A stretch of 64,000 nucleotides of DNA from Entomortierella parvispora (GCA_963573315.1 OY752144.1:2102501-2166500); one strand, 5' to 3'. Positions 22,320-35,235 are shown, counted from the first letter of the stretch. Notes: generated by a model from the letters alone, not told the origin. Translations and numbers: made by a program.

Positions 22320-24230
22320 TTATTCCGGTAAAATAAACAAAGTGCTCGATGCGGCTGCGTTCTCCCAAATCATTTTATCTTGGTTTTCAAACGTCTTTTC
22401 TTCCAAGATCCTATTATCAATCTCGGTGTGATGCAAATTCCCGGACCGGGCCGCTACTTTTCCGTAATTGGCTTTTTCAGTGGCCATGTCCGTTGCAGTC
22501 ACCTCGAAATATCCATCACAATATCCCATTGATATTCTCACATTGATCCGCTGAACACCTTTGGGGGCCGGAGGAATGCCTGAGAGTTCGATCTCACCAA
22601 GGAAAAGGTTCTGGTTTGCCATGGCTCGTTCGCCTTCGTAAACTCGAATAACCATCCTTTCTTGATAATCGACTGCCGTAGAAAAGGTGAGCACCTTGTC
22701 GAATTCGTGTGCTAAAGCACGATCGGCGAATCGGACCATAACGCCATCAGCATTCTCGATACCAACAGATAGGTAAGAGAGCCCAAAACAGCACAAGTAG
22801 CCCTGCCTACTGTAATAGTCAGATGCTGCCTGAAGGCCGCGCTGTGCTGCCCCAAATATAGTCGACGTCTCTGGTTGCTTTGATCCATGGTAGCTTCCCG
22901 AGTGGCCAAAATAATCTCGCAGGGCCGACTGCAAAAAGGGAATATTAGAAGACCCACCAGAAAAGACTATGTTCTTGATATTGTGCTTTGAAAACTTGAC
23001 AGAGTCTTGAAGAGCCTGATCAACAGCCTTGATGGTTTTCATAAAGAGGTCCATGTTGAGTTCCTCGAACAGAGACCGAGTCAGTACCTCAGAGAGATTT
23101 TGGTCTCCGGGGCGGAGAGACTTGATTTCGATCCTGGCCGAGTTGTGGAAAGTCAGATCGTTTGGCTTTTTCAACTTCTTGTTCCAAGTGAAGGACAAGC
23201 TTGGCGTTGTCAGATATATCCTGCCGAGACTTTGTCTTGTGAACCAGGAGTAGATGATCGACGACACGTCGATTGAAATCGTTTCCACCAAGGTGCTCAT
23301 CGTAAATGGAGGACAAAACATCAAAGCAGGGACCATCACGTACAGCGACAATGACTGAAGACGTTGAGCTACCAAGATGAAAGATAAGAGCCCCTTGTCC
23401 GTCTTCAATGTTATCGCGAAATGGGTAGGCTGCGACAGCGGAGATCCTATATAATTCGAAGAAGTCCAGACCAGCGATTTTTGCCGCCTTATTCATTGCA
23501 TCGCGTTGACCTTGCGCAAGGTTGCTTCCGTCGGTATAAACTGGGTCATAATCGGTGTAATTCCCTCTCCACGGGTCATCGAGGATTTCTATTGCTGTTG
23601 AGTGTATGTTGTTTCCACCAGGCAAGACAATCGAAGTAAGAGAAAACTTTTCATTGATGGCTCTTTCTGCCGATTCTTTCAATTCCTTCAAGTACTTGGC
23701 TGTGATATCGATGAGCGTCAATGCTTGGAATCCAGCCACTCTGGGTTCGTTGTCATAGTGAATCTTTCTGCGAAGTGCAAGAGGATGATCGAGATTGAAG
23801 AGTGTGTTGGACGGGTGCACATACGATGACTTGTCGGAGCCATATTTAACGAGCAGGTATCCGTCAGTGGTCCAATTGGACTCCAATGGCCCTGGCTCAG
23901 AGTGCGTCCCTGGACCGACCGAGATCAGTTCTGGTTGACTGTTACTACCAATGATAGCACTCATACGAGTGCTGCTCGATCCAACCTCTAACAAAAAAAA
24001 AGTACAAATGTGTATGTGTTAGATCAGTCCTATGAATCCCAGTAAGGCCACAAGCTGAAGAGTAGGCGGAATCTTTCATCTCGATATGGCGATATGGCAG
24101 AATGGAGGCGATGATTCTTACCAATGGCAAGCGCTGAATATTCAACAGACACAATGGTGACGGACGCCAAGGTCAAGACCATCAAAGCTATCAGAGCCAT
24201 GACTTGGTTATGTCTGTTGGACCTTTTCAT
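22320..24230 (-). pseudogene. Membrane-anchored/secretory Hsp70-like chaperone with a frameshift
   Basis: Hsp70-superfamily ATPase. Exon 24230-24122 encodes a hydrophobic signal/anchor (VMALIALMVLTLASVTIVSV) and joins exon 23987-22320 in phase, restoring YSALAIEVGSSSTRMSAIIG, the first phosphate-binding loop. Later motifs: IFHLGSSTSSVIVAV, SIYDEHLGGNDFNRRVVDHL and NIVFSGGSSNIPFLQSAL. Near 23156 the frame changes by one base between VEKAKR and LTFHNSARIEIKSL, with no splice signals and conserved Hsp70 text on both sides. As read here it yields a truncated ATPase domain. It could be a real pseudogene, an assembly error or a recoding site. Signal plus ATPase suggests an ER-lumen relative (Lhs1/BiP-like), but no HDEL-type tail is present (it ends LFILPE). 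Confidence 0.8.
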
Positions 24231-24601
24231 GTTTCGAGGGACGAGATGGAGGGATGAAATGAATGGAATGAAGGAAGAGACAGAGACAAACATGGGAGAG
24301 ATGAGAGGGATGGGAGATGGGCCGGGCTGTCTAACCGCCAACGTGTCAACTTGTCAGAGTGTCAACGCCCGGACATTTTTTTTTCAACGCCCAGACACGC
24401 GATTTCGACGAGCAGGAGATTTGCGTTGTTGAGAAGAGCATCTATGCGCCCCTTAAGACAGACACCCAGGAATGCAAAAACATGATCTTCCATCATCGCT
24501 GAACTCGTCTCCCCAGCTCAGGACATCAGGAAATACACGTCTGTGCAGATCAGCCCATTGTCGTGCCCCGCCCAGTCAAATTCGACATCCACTCCCTCAC
24601 A
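24231..24601. promoter_or_regulatory. Shared divergent promoter region (Hsp70-like / CDC73)
   Basis: A 371-bp interval between two divergent start codons. A short direct repeat of the type GTCAACTTGTCAGAGTGTCAACGCCCGGACA, then CAACGCCCAGACACG, lies at about 24344-24400. No heat-shock element triplet was recognised. Confidence 0.4.
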
Positions 24602-26315
24602 ATGTCCAAGAACGACCCGCTCAGTCTCCTGCGCGACTTTACAATCTCCAAGAAGCCAATCACCCTCGTCGCCGCCAATGGAACCCTTGTCACGGAACTG
24701 ACCGAGGCCACCGATGTGGTCTTTGCGGACGACAAACAGACCTTCAAGTTTCCCAGAAGTACCCCTACCAACTACAGACGCGGAGCTTCCGATGAGACGT
24801 ACACACTTGAGACTCTGCTTTTCCTCTTGCAGAGGGCGCATCTGAGTGTCGCCGAGTATTCATTGGAGGGTGCACAAAAGGGAATCCAGATTGTCTCCAT
24901 TCTGGACAAGAGATTGGTGCTCGATTACCTCACAGGTGTCACCGCAACCTCTGCCAACATCATATATCTGCCTTCAGAAACAAGTAAGTCTCCTTTCCAT
25001 AAAAGCAGCAGTGGCTGGTGGAATAGCGCGCTTTGGTTTTTCAGGGTCGCTGATCAGTTTTGCCCCTTGATAGGCAAACGACCTGGAGATGATATCGTGG
25101 ATGATACACAAGGAGAGGCGTCAAAGAAACAGAAAACTGGAACGCAGTCTGGGCATGGCGATGACAGCGATGTCTTGAGAATGATCATCTCTAGAGAGAG
25201 ATTGGCTAGGACCACTGCAAGCGTTTTGCGTGGAAACAAGGTAAGGCCTATTTTCCTGATCTAGGGCATACAGCGACATGATGTGGTCAATTAACTAACA
25301 TGGTGCCGGGTTACTGCTACTGGGATTCAACACAGTCATTCGCCAACATTCAAAAGATTGGGATCGGTATTTTGTTGAAGAGCAAATCTAAGGACGACAA
25401 GGCGGCGGCAGCAGTAAAGAAACCACATGATTCAAGGCAACCAAGTGCGCCTGCTCCTTCCTCGACCGCTGTCGCTCGTCCCCCTACCTCATCCAACCCT
25501 TCTGCCAAACCTTCTTCTCAGATCAAACCCAAGTCTTGTAAGTTTCTTAGATCAGCAAGCATGGCTGGTCAATTGATTCAAAACGATGTCGAGTTCATGA
25601 ATGTCCAGTGACTTATATTATTTCTTTCGTCAAACTAGCATCGTCTCGTATTCCTATCATTATTATTCCAGCAGCTGTTACGTCCATGTTGACAATGTAC
25701 AATATCAAGCAGCTTTTGGAAGACCAACTGTAAGTAGTCCGATGGAAATGCCTCTTTTTAACGCAAAGACGTTATTAACTCTTTCCCGGAATGATATAGA
25801 TTTGTGGACAGTCAGGAGATTCGCAACAAGGGCGCCCCCAAGCCCAACCGTCTCATTATTGAGCGTCGACAGAAAGCCAATGAGGCCCACAAGACTCCAT
25901 ATCATGTCATTGACAGCGTAGACCACATGCGGCCAGAGGATTGGGATCGTGTTGTCTGTGTGTTCACCACCGGCGCCGAGTGGCAATTCAAAAAGTGGAA
26001 GTGGCAAAAGCCTTTGGAGTTGTTTGCACACGTCAAGGGATTCTATTGCAAATGGGCGGATGAGCAACCCAAGGATACGATCAAGACCTGGAATGTAGAG
26101 ATGCTGAGTGTATGTTGACCGGCAATTGATCCCTACACTGCTTACCTTTGTCAACAAACTGAGTACAAGATTACTTGATTACTAACATTGCCGCACTCGT
26201 TCCCCTTGTTTAGCTCAATCGTCATCGCCGCCATGCGGATAGGGCGACCGTGACAGAGTTTTGGGACAGCCTACAGAGTTGGTGCCTTGCCAATAAGCCT
26301 CATTTGGCCTACTAG
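24602..26315 (+). CDS. CDC73: Paf1 complex subunit Cdc73 (parafibromin)
   Basis: Component of the RNA polymerase II-associated Paf1 complex, acting in elongation and histone modification. Exons 24602-24983, 25074-25240, 25336-25537, 25639-25729, 25800-26109 and 26214-26315; 417 aa. The N-terminal domain begins DPLSLLRDFTISKKPITLV and includes YTLETLLFLLQRAHLSVAEY. A basic SKKQKTGT linker and ISRERLARTTASVLRGNK follow. The Ras-like C-terminal domain (from ~251) has PIIIIPAAVTSMLTMYNIKQ, VIDSVDHMRPEDWDRVVCVF, TGAEWQFKKWKW and the terminal FWDSLQSWCLANKPHL. Two short exons (91 and 102 nt) are needed for continuity and are well supported by conserved text. Confidence 0.94.
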
Positions 26316-27868
26316 TGAGGAGGTCATGGTCACTTTTTTCTTGGCAAAAGTTGCTAAAAGATCCTAAAAAAGTACACCTATTAAAGCTGTAAAGTACACA
26401 TTGGATCGAATCAATGGAGAGATATCATGAGGCCCTAGCTCCGCATTTTCTTCGATACAATCTCGCCACGCCGCAAGCTCGGCAAAGCAGAAACAGGAAT
26501 ATATATATTTTTCAAGGGCAAAGTCGAAACAAGAATGCCTGCGCTGAGCATTTTTATTATTTTTCCCATTTCCGGCATTGATCTCCGGAGTGGGGAAGCA
26601 ATCGGAAAGACAAGAGAGCATACAAAGAAGAAGAAAAGAAGGGTCAAGCGTCGTGCATATGAGACAAACAAGCGTTGCAAACAAAGAGATTTCATTGCAA
26701 AAAAGGAAGACGACGCGACGGAATCGATCAAAACAGGCGACAATTGCAAAATGAGTTGTGGTACAAGGTTGGCGCGGAAATCTCTCCTAAACTCGTTTCA
26801 TTGTCTGCTGTCGCTCCCAACTTTTGGTCGACTCGGTCGTTTGTCCTTTTTTATCGATGGATCTCTGTGGATATTTCTCTCCTTCCCCCGGAAGATATCT
26901 TGGACTCTAACATGATTGCGGGCAAGTAAAATTCGGGGAAGACGATAGGGAGGGAAGGGAAATCAGGATCACAAGCATACCAAGGCTGAAAAGGTCGTGG
27001 CTCGTGCGGGCGTCTAAATGAACAAGAGAGAGGATCCAGGGAGACGAGGAGCAAAGGGAGGGAACGGACAGGATTGTTGTGGTTGCACCCCCTTTTGATA
27101 GGTGACGAGACAAAGGGCGATAGAGCAAACATGTGTGTGAAAAGCGTGAATGTTGAAAGAGGTCGCGTCTGGCGTCCAGTGAAAGGGGGGACACAGAAGG
27201 AACGAGAGCTGTTGACCTTTTCTATCACGACAGGTGTTATCCTTGTGATAGCGGCTCCCAAGCAACTGAGAACGTTCGCATGCATGATTGGCGAAGGAAG
27301 AGAAGGGAGAGAGAAACACACACACACAAACACACATAGACTACACATACTCAAACTCGTGTTGCGCATTTTGGCCAGCCCGTGGCGTCATTTGATTCCT
27401 TTTGTGCTGTCTGCAGGCAGAGAAAAGAGAACAGAGAAAGAGAGAGAGGAGGGGAGACGACAAGACGACCGACGTGTGTCCATTGACGAGTCAAGGACGG
27501 CGACCGACCCGGGCGGACTGCGAACCACAAAAAAGGGAAATTCGCAGAGGGGAGGGAAGAGACTCACTGTGCTCTCCGACGCGGGTTTCTCCCCTCGGAT
27601 CAGCCCGTGTGTGGACACTGCACACCCTCGATGTGTGCAGGAGTGCAGTGTGCAGTGTGAGAGAGAGCTGAGCTGAGCTCCACTTTTTTTTTTTTTCCCT
27701 CCTCTCCTTCCTCTATCTCCTCTTCCTCTTTTCTTCTTCACGTTCTGCTTTATTGCTGCATCTTTTTCCACTCTGCTCATTCGCTTTCATTCATACATCC
27801 ATTCATTCATTCTCTACTTTACTTCCTTCCTTCGACTCACACATACCAAAGGGCCCTCAACAAACACC
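26316..27868. other. 1.55-kb stretch without a supported gene
   Basis: Open frames here lack family resemblance and exon signals. The stretch contains a short CA microsatellite (27317-27337), purine-rich GAGAGA runs (27420-27455), a palindromic GAGCTGAGCTGAGCTC near 27664-27679 and a C/T-rich leader before 27869. It is probably the promoter and long leader of the next gene. Confidence 0.4.
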
Positions 27869-30563
27869 ATGGAGGTCCAACCTGCTCCTATCGATATCGT
27901 ACACACATCTTCCTCCACATCAAAAAACACTCCTATCCATCCTACCAAACTTGCTGCACTCGACCCTCTCAAGCACCTACCTTCCTCTTCTGTAGATCTC
28001 CATTCCGTCCTCAAGCCTGTCGTAGCCTCTGCTCCTTTGGAGAACGACCCCAATCCCTCCTGGGCATTCTTCCCTGATTCTGCTGCGTATATTTCACAGT
28101 CGTCCTCTTCTGCTGCTGCACCAGCTTCTCCTACCTCTGCCTCCACCTCTGCCTCTCCCTCCTCTCCCTCGGGTTCACCGCGGTCATCTCCTCCTCCTCC
28201 TGCATCAGCCCCATCCGCCTCCAACACCAAGGGCACGTCCTCGTCTGCCGCAACTGCTACCACACATGTAGGCACAACCTCGACTCATCACCGTATTCTG
28301 GACCATTGTTTTCATGTATCGATCGAAACACGATTGAAGCAAGCTGAAGCTCAGTACCTGGCCTCGATGCAAGAACTCGCTGTAGAGCAGCAGCTGAAGG
28401 GGGCTTCTCAGGCCCAGGAACCCATTTCTGTGTCAAAACAGGACGATTGGAAACGGCGTCAGCGATCTCTTGTCGACGAAGCTGTTGTTCTTGGCCGCAA
28501 GGGCTCGAACGTAGAAGCCATTGTTGATGGTAATAACCCACTCAGTTAGCCAGAGACTTGCAATGTTTTTGTATGTGTGTGGGGAACGGGGAGGACCCAG
28601 GTTATTTTTTATCTTCATCCTTGACAAGACCTTAAAAAAGGATGAACGAAAAAACGGTTTTCTATCGGAGAGACCATTTGGCCGGGAAAGGAACTTTTTT
28701 TTTTTTTTTGGACGTATCTCGCTCCTCTCTTCCTCATGTCTGTTTGTGCCAAAAGAGGCGGAAGCGAGAGCAGCGAGATGAAAACTGAGCGGGGGCGAGT
28801 ACATGGTTGCACAGACACGGCATTCGCCTGTCTCGCTTTCCTCCCTTGTCTTCCCGTCTGCTCTTACTCATCATCCGACTTTTCCGTCCCCCCACGTTTC
28901 TCTCCTTGCTTGATTTTTATAGGCATCCTCAAGTCTCACCGGTCCAATGGGCCCTTGCAGTCCTTGCCAAGACACCTGAAGCATCGTCTGCACCTCTGTC
29001 AGCTCACCTCGATGGTTTTTGGGCGCTTCGATGTCGCCTCTTCCACCAACAATTCTGCGGGACTCAACATTTACTCGGCTTTCCATTCTCGTCGTCACGG
29101 GGCGTCCCGAGCCGCGATCAAACAGCGTCTCACCCATAGCGAACAGGGAATTCGACTTCAGCAATTGCTGCAGCAAAAGATCCCTTCGTCCGTCTACTGT
29201 CGTCGCCATCATCGCAAGGATTGCAAACGTACATGCTGCACGCTCGCCAAACTTCAACAGGAACAACAACAGGCTCTAGAGTTGAAGAAGAAGCTTGCCA
29301 ATAGCTACTACATGAACAGTGTTCGCAAGCAGGAACCTCAAAGGGTGGCCGGTCTCGTGGATGCCATCCCTGCGTTCTTGAAGTGTTCTGCCATGTGTTA
29401 TCGGGATATCGCCAACAGCATCAAGGAGCAAAATAAGCAAAAAGCTGAAGAGGCAAACAAAGAATCCAAGGATGGTGAGGAAGAGACAAAGATGGATCAG
29501 GACAAACCACAGGTCCAGGTTCTGGATGGATGGTACCGATTGCTCTTGGAGATGATGACTCAGGCCGTGATCGAGTCGTACCTCTGCGACGAGGGCACGG
29601 GTCTGGAGGCGATCATTGACGTATTCTCGTTTGGCGATGACTCTGAATGCTCAAAAGAGGCGGTACAGGAAGATATGGCTAGCTCTTCCACTTCTTCTCT
29701 GACGGTCGATGTCAACCCTGCGGGCCACACGGCCACTGGAGTGGAGGGTCTTCAGTTTCAAAACTTGAACAGTCTTGGATCCACGACGATTCCTTTGCAG
29801 CAGAGTTCGTACCAGCCACAGCAGCAGCCACAACAGGGTCTTCGTTCGACCTCGCCCCTTCATGATGTAACAACCCAGGACCGTCAGGACGATATTCTGT
29901 TTGCCAATACTCCAGAGTACGACGCTTTTAAGAAGGCTAGGGATGAGCGTCTTCACGAGGTATGGAGCCTACTTTTTCTCTTGATAATCATTTTTCATTC
30001 TACATGGTGTTTGTCTCGCCTTTTTTCCTTCGTCCTTTATTCTTGTATGACTAATCCTGTCCACCTATTGTTCAACTTTTTTTCTTTAGTTGATGACAGT
30101 GGATGGAGTGACGATAGAGCAACACTTTGCGACGCTGGCAACGAAGTATCCGTTGATCGTTTTGGAGCGCCAGATGACCCATTTCATTGCTCACTGTCAA
30201 AAGTTGCTCGTGGACCCAAAGCTTTCTCAGAATGCAGAGAGTTTGGGACTCTTGTTCCCCCCTACCACCTCGGCCTACGCGGATGGATCTCTTTCGATGC
30301 CCGTGAGCGAGGATGAAGACGATGAAGATGAGGAGATGTCTATCAAGTTGGAAGAGATCAAGGAAGAGGATGAAGAAGAAGAGATGGATCAAGGGAACGT
30401 TGCGGACGATGACGACGATGACAATTCAACGGCAGCACGAGTTGTACAGGTTCCCAGGAAACATCGTCTCAACGGCCATTCCAACAAGCATGGCCGTGAG
30501 GCTGTGAAGCAGGAGGAGGAGGAGGGATCAGCGGAGCATGTGGCCAAGAAGGCCAAGGTGTAA
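27869..30563 (+). CDS. Unrecognised fungal protein with Cys/His cluster and acidic tail
   Basis: Exons 27869-28529, 28923-29959 and 30090-30563 join in frame to 723 aa. I do not recognise the family. Order of features: a Ser/Ala/Pro-rich N-terminus (~75-140); a helical segment ETRLKQAEAQYLASMQELAV; a His-rich stretch; a compact Cys/His cluster YCRRHHRKDCKRTCCTLAKL; a Gln-rich helix; a conserved-looking middle (FLKCSAMCYRDIANSIKEQN, LDGWYRLLLEMMTQAVIESY); a third region GVTIEQHFATLATKYPLIVL with HFIAHCQKLLVDPKLSQNAE; then a long Asp/Glu run and a basic end HVAKKAKV that could be a nuclear signal. Composition suggests a nuclear regulator, which is inference only. Confidence 0.75.
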
Positions 30564-30914
30564 GAGTCGGAAGAGTGTTTTTTTTTCTGTTATTCCCCCA
30601 ATTTGTACAATACTCGGCCTTCAGTTGTAGACTAGTATATTAAAAGAATGAAATCATATTGAAGCAGAGGGGACATGCGCCCAAATGAGCGCAACGATTC
30701 GTCGTTACGGTGTCTATCAACAAAAGACGACACATGTAAACAAAGTAAGTAGCTGATTAGAGACCAGACTAAATAATTTTGGGATATGATTTGATCTGAG
30801 GATACTTACGTAAGTTGGGTCAAACCCAATTCGTCGTGGCATCGCGTCTGATGCACTCTGATGATTGTCTCCAGTCTTCGAAGAGCTGGTGTTTGGGGGC
30901 GGTTGCGACCACGG
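30564..30914. other. Intergenic 3' of the Fanzor-like gene
   Basis: Convergent gene ends. A minus-strand frame (30806-31012) overlaps the 3' end of the nuclease gene in a different frame. No terminal repeat or guide-RNA-like structure could be recognised by eye. In OMEGA systems the guide RNA overlaps or follows the nuclease 3' end, so this is the segment to fold. Confidence 0.35.
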
Positions 30915-33900
30915 TCACGAGGTGGTTGAGAACGGAGGGAGTGTGCTTCGGTTGACAGATGTAAGCTGGGAAAATCCTGAAATTGCGATATTGAGGGCGG
31001 CGTTGGTGTCACGTCCCCTGATTGTGTATCCGCACCGATAGGATACGCACCTTGGGTTGATACACTCTGTGGCGCCGTTGATCCTCACGAGCCTCATGAC
31101 CCCTTTGACCATCCTTCGGGCTCGAGCAAGTCTTACAAGTTTGAAGCAAAAGGGGCATTTCTTGCTCGAGTTATTCTCGTTTGTTTTGCAAACTGGGCCA
31201 TGATGCATATGTCGTCGGGGTATGTGATTCCCTCCCATCTTGCAAGTTCCTTTCAGGCGAGAGCCTACTCCCATTCCCGCAGCACCGTGAAGAAAAACCG
31301 GAATGACTCTTGGCAGAGCCTTTGGACAATGGTTCACATGCTTCAGGACAAGGCGTTTGGATGTCGGGTTGGAAGGGTTGGTCACCAGCTCAGGCCTGTG
31401 GTGCGTTTTGCACGAGGTGCAATAGCCGTTGGGTTGGAGGTGTTTCGACAGAGAGGGTGGCGCTGATATGGTTGGTGAAGACGACTCTGGAATATTTAAC
31501 GATCGCTGAATAATCTCATCTAAAAAGAACAAGAGATAGATGCAGAGATTAGTAGAGGCGTTGACGGAATAGATTCGGCATAGTTTACTTTGCTTACCAT
31601 GAACAACCTTCTTGAAGGAGTGTCTTTCTCTGCTTGCAAGACGGTCGTACGTCCGTGAGAGCCGAAGCGAAGCGTTGCGCCTTGCATTGATTTTGGCTTT
31701 TGAGTGTTCAAACTCATGGACCTCCTTTCTGGCATCTCGACGGATACTTGCGGCAATTTTGAGATCAACGACAGTATTCGCTCGGTGTGGAGAATGTTCT
31801 CCTAATGCCTCGAACGTTGCATTGATATGATCGTTTACTTTGGTTGCCAGGTTCCTACGCCTGGCTTGGTTTGTTAACCCTGAAAGATGGCGAATGTGAG
31901 AGACGGTGGTTTTGTGTGGTGTAGGGATCCTGATTTGTGCCAGCGCCTGATTTCGACTGCAAGATAAAGCCTCATCAAATGACTGCTGGTCTTCAACAGC
32001 GTCCAGTGGACTTGCGCAGTCTTCAGACAGCAGAAGAAACCTGTTTTGGAGTTTGATAAGAGTCGTTTCAGGTACTGCCACAGTCTCGAAGAGAGTTTTT
32101 CTGCCAGGGTCGGTGCCTCCGGGTACCAACACTGTCTTCCTGCTATTCGGCTTTTGGTTGCTCTCCTCAATTTCCTTTTTTAGCTTGACAATGGAGGTCG
32201 CCTCTACGTAATCCATTGCGCCGGGTCTCTTCAGAGATGGTGTCGATGTGTAAGTTGGCTGGCAATCGCTGGTACCGGGGCTAGTGCTGGTGCTGATGGA
32301 AAACGCAGATGTTTCGCCGATCGTAGCCATTTTTTGTTTCCCCTTTGCTTTTTTTCCTGTTGTTGAGGATGTTGGCGACTCTCTTTTGGCTTTGGTGAAT
32401 TTGTTGAGGGCGTATTTTTCAGCTTTCAGGTCTTTGAGCTCGAGACTCAATGGTCCAATCTCCTCTCGGGTCTCGTATAACCTTTTCCTTTCGGCCTCCA
32501 CGGTGTCGTCAAAGTCCATGGTGCCCGTTGTCCGTTTCTGATCGCTCGCCTCCCTTACTAGACGGATTTGCTTTGCCGCTTGACGATTGAGTTCCCGAAG
32601 TTTCTTCGCCTTTTCCTGTATAGTCTCCTCCAACAGTATCGCTCGCTCCTTGGCCTCCTCCTGCGTCAAACCAGAATTGATGAGTTGTTGCTGCCGGGAT
32701 AAACTGTTCGCTACAGGAGGTTGACCTCTTTTCTTCCTTTTTTCCGTCCACAGATCGCGAGTGGATTCGACGTTCGTTTTTGACCCCATTATTTGGACAG
32801 TGCTCGCATCAATGAATTGGAGGCTAGATTTCATTTTTCACCGTTTACATGAATCAGAATCGGGAATCGAGTCTCATCGTTGCTCATGTAGAATACGATT
32901 TTACTTACCGGTCTTCAAATATGAGATGGTGTTGCTTGCAAATGTCTTCAATGGCACCGAGATCGAAAAAGCCACCAAGGATAACTTTGCGATTTTTGGA
33001 CGACGATTTCACAGTGGACGCGATCTGGTCTCCCCTCCACACATCAAAGTGACCTCCATCTCTGGCGCACAGTACCTCGCACACTCCAAGTGCAGTTAGG
33101 GGGAGTGGGTGTAGTTTCCCGGAACTCGATATGGGCGACAGGCGCTTAGTGAAATCGGAAAAACCGAGCGCGCGCAGGATGTTGTTTGCCAAATAGCAGA
33201 AAGGTCCCAAAGCAAAAATGTGCTCGTGTAGCTTCCCCTCTGTGTCTCGCTTCGGCGTATAGGGTCGGAGTAAATTGATGATGTCCACTGCGACCTTGAT
33301 CTCATCGTCGCTGAACTTTTCATCCTCGTATAACTGTTCTCGTACAGTCTCCGGTGTCACCTCTTGGAGATCGCCACTCATGTCCAATAAAAGACAAACC
33401 ACTGACTCAAGCCCTCGAAGGTGCTTGGCAGTCGGCTCTGGTGGTAGTGCGGGTGTTGCCTCTGAGGACGGTTCAGATGCTGAAATGTAGAAAAGGCAGA
33501 AGGGTTAGAACTAGGCTTGAGCTCGGTGATATCGGCGACACGCTCTGGTTGCAAATACCTTCAATATTGGGCATGGCTCCTATCTTTCGATCTTCTCCTG
33601 TATCATCCAGTAGAGTCTCTTTCGGATCAGGACACTCATCTCCGTATTCTTCTACCTCCGCACTGAAACCATCGTCGTTGTCGAGTAGATCGTCGGCTCC
33701 CAAAACATCGAGGTCATCCTCTCCTTGGGCTAATTCCAATAGTTCCTCGTTGGACAGATCATCGTTGTCGGATTCAACTGCAGCTTCATCTCCCTTTATC
33801 TGGAGACAGTCGTCAAGCTGCTTGATTTTGTCCGTAGTAACTCGGATCATTTGAAGGACCTTGTCCACCCTTGCGACTCGAGACTGATGGCCTTGTAGGT

Positions 33901-35229
33901 CAATGGGGTCATGCAACACTAAATTTGAACCAATCCATGTGGCCGTGCATGTACCAATCGCTTGGTCAAGTTCAATGTAAAGCTTCTTCACGCGACGGCG
34001 TAGGGCTTTCCGGAGTACACGAGGCCTGTTGCGTTTCTTCTCAACCTTCAATGCCTTCAATTCTGCGTGTCTCTTCCGCTGATCTCTGTAGTTCTGTTCC
34101 GCGCACGGTCGAACATGGATGCGTAATAGGTAGCGAACGACCGCCCTTTTCAGATCGGTATACATCCTGGATGTCCAAATATTGCTATAGTTGGTAGCCA
34201 TAGCCCTCAAATATTCTGGTCTTGACTGTGACATCTCCTTAGGGCAGGTGGCGCTTCCGATATAGCCGTCCTCGTCCTGGCACGCGTCCCGGATAATCGT
34301 AGCCAATTCGTTCCAAATTGGGTGGACGAGCGATTGTGCAGAATCGCTTGGCATCCTCCGGCGTTTGCTTCCTGTCGACAATGGTGGCCCCTCAGAGAGA
34401 CTCGAGCCAACTCCGACATGCATCTGCGCATCCTCCTCCTCCTCCCCTTCCTCACCATAATCGTCATTGTCCAGCCCGAGGGTTCCGTGCTGCTCCTCGC
34501 TTCCCACGCCGCCAGCGCTTTGCTTCTGTTTCTTGTTCGGCGGGATTCTTTCGGATATGTCTTTCACAAGACGAGAAGCGATATATTGTATGCAATTCTG
34601 AGAAAAAACATCCCGTATATCCTTTTGCTCGGCTGTCCTTGCGGCATCATCAGTACAGTATTGCCTTGTCTCCGTCTGGAAGGAGTCCGGAACCATGGGA
34701 ACCTTCAAAACCGGATTATTTTTCAAAGCAGCATCTCTGATTTCGAACGTATCCGGTAGTAGCCTTTGGATGTTAAATCCGTTATGGGGTCCTTGCTTTG
34801 GATGAAAGCGGCCTTGAAGGATCTAAACGTAAACGCGAGTCGAATCGAAACGGTTAGATTTTACTCACTCGACATCATAGGGAATGATCCCGAGAAGGTA
34901 TTTTGGAAACCAACCTCGAGCTGTGCTAACATCATCGCTGCCTGGATCTCCGCTACGTGGGACGACATCATTTCCTGTTTGCTGCTTAACAAGTTCTTGA
35001 TCGTTCTCTTCTCGTTGCTCGAAAACTCCTTACGAAGGATTTTGTCCAGCGGTACCGACACAGTCCGCAGTTGGGCCTCCGCATTCTTCTCTTTTGCCTC
35101 TGTTAGCGTGGCATCACTTTTCGACTCATTTTCCAAAATGGATGAGGTCCATAGTCCATCGAAATGATCGCATACGGTTTGGTGGTATTCGTGGAAAGCG
35201 GCCCAATCGCTCCCGTTCTCCCTTTTCAT
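30915..35229 (-). CDS. Fanzor-like RNA-guided nuclease (RuvC plus zinc finger)
   Basis: Eukaryotic relative of TnpB. Exons: 35229 to ~34869 or 34915, ~34812/34822-33559, 33479-32909, 32823-31598 and 31519-30915. All but the first junction are in clear phase. The C-terminal half has the split RuvC triad of Fanzors: Asp in VLVPGGTDPGRKTL (~32110), Glu in KTNENNSSKKCPFC (~31177) and Asp in GRDTNAALNIAISG (~31009). A zinc finger CPFC...CINPRC lies between the last two. Before it are the Gly-rich HGAAGMGVGSRLKG and a long Lys/Glu coiled segment. The N-terminal ~680 residues (acidic linkers, SRPEYLRAMATNYSNIWTSR, VILGGFFDLGAIEDICKQHH) look like the extension seen in some fungal Fanzors. For intron 1 two donor/acceptor pairs both keep frame. 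The nuclease role is inference; activity is untested. Confidence 0.75.
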
Positions 35230-35235
35230 TTTTTA

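Noticed and set aside
23145-23170. Intron explaining the Hsp70-like frame change
   Set aside because: Conserved residues run right up to both sides of the change, leaving no room for an intron, and no GT...AG pair gives a consistent product.
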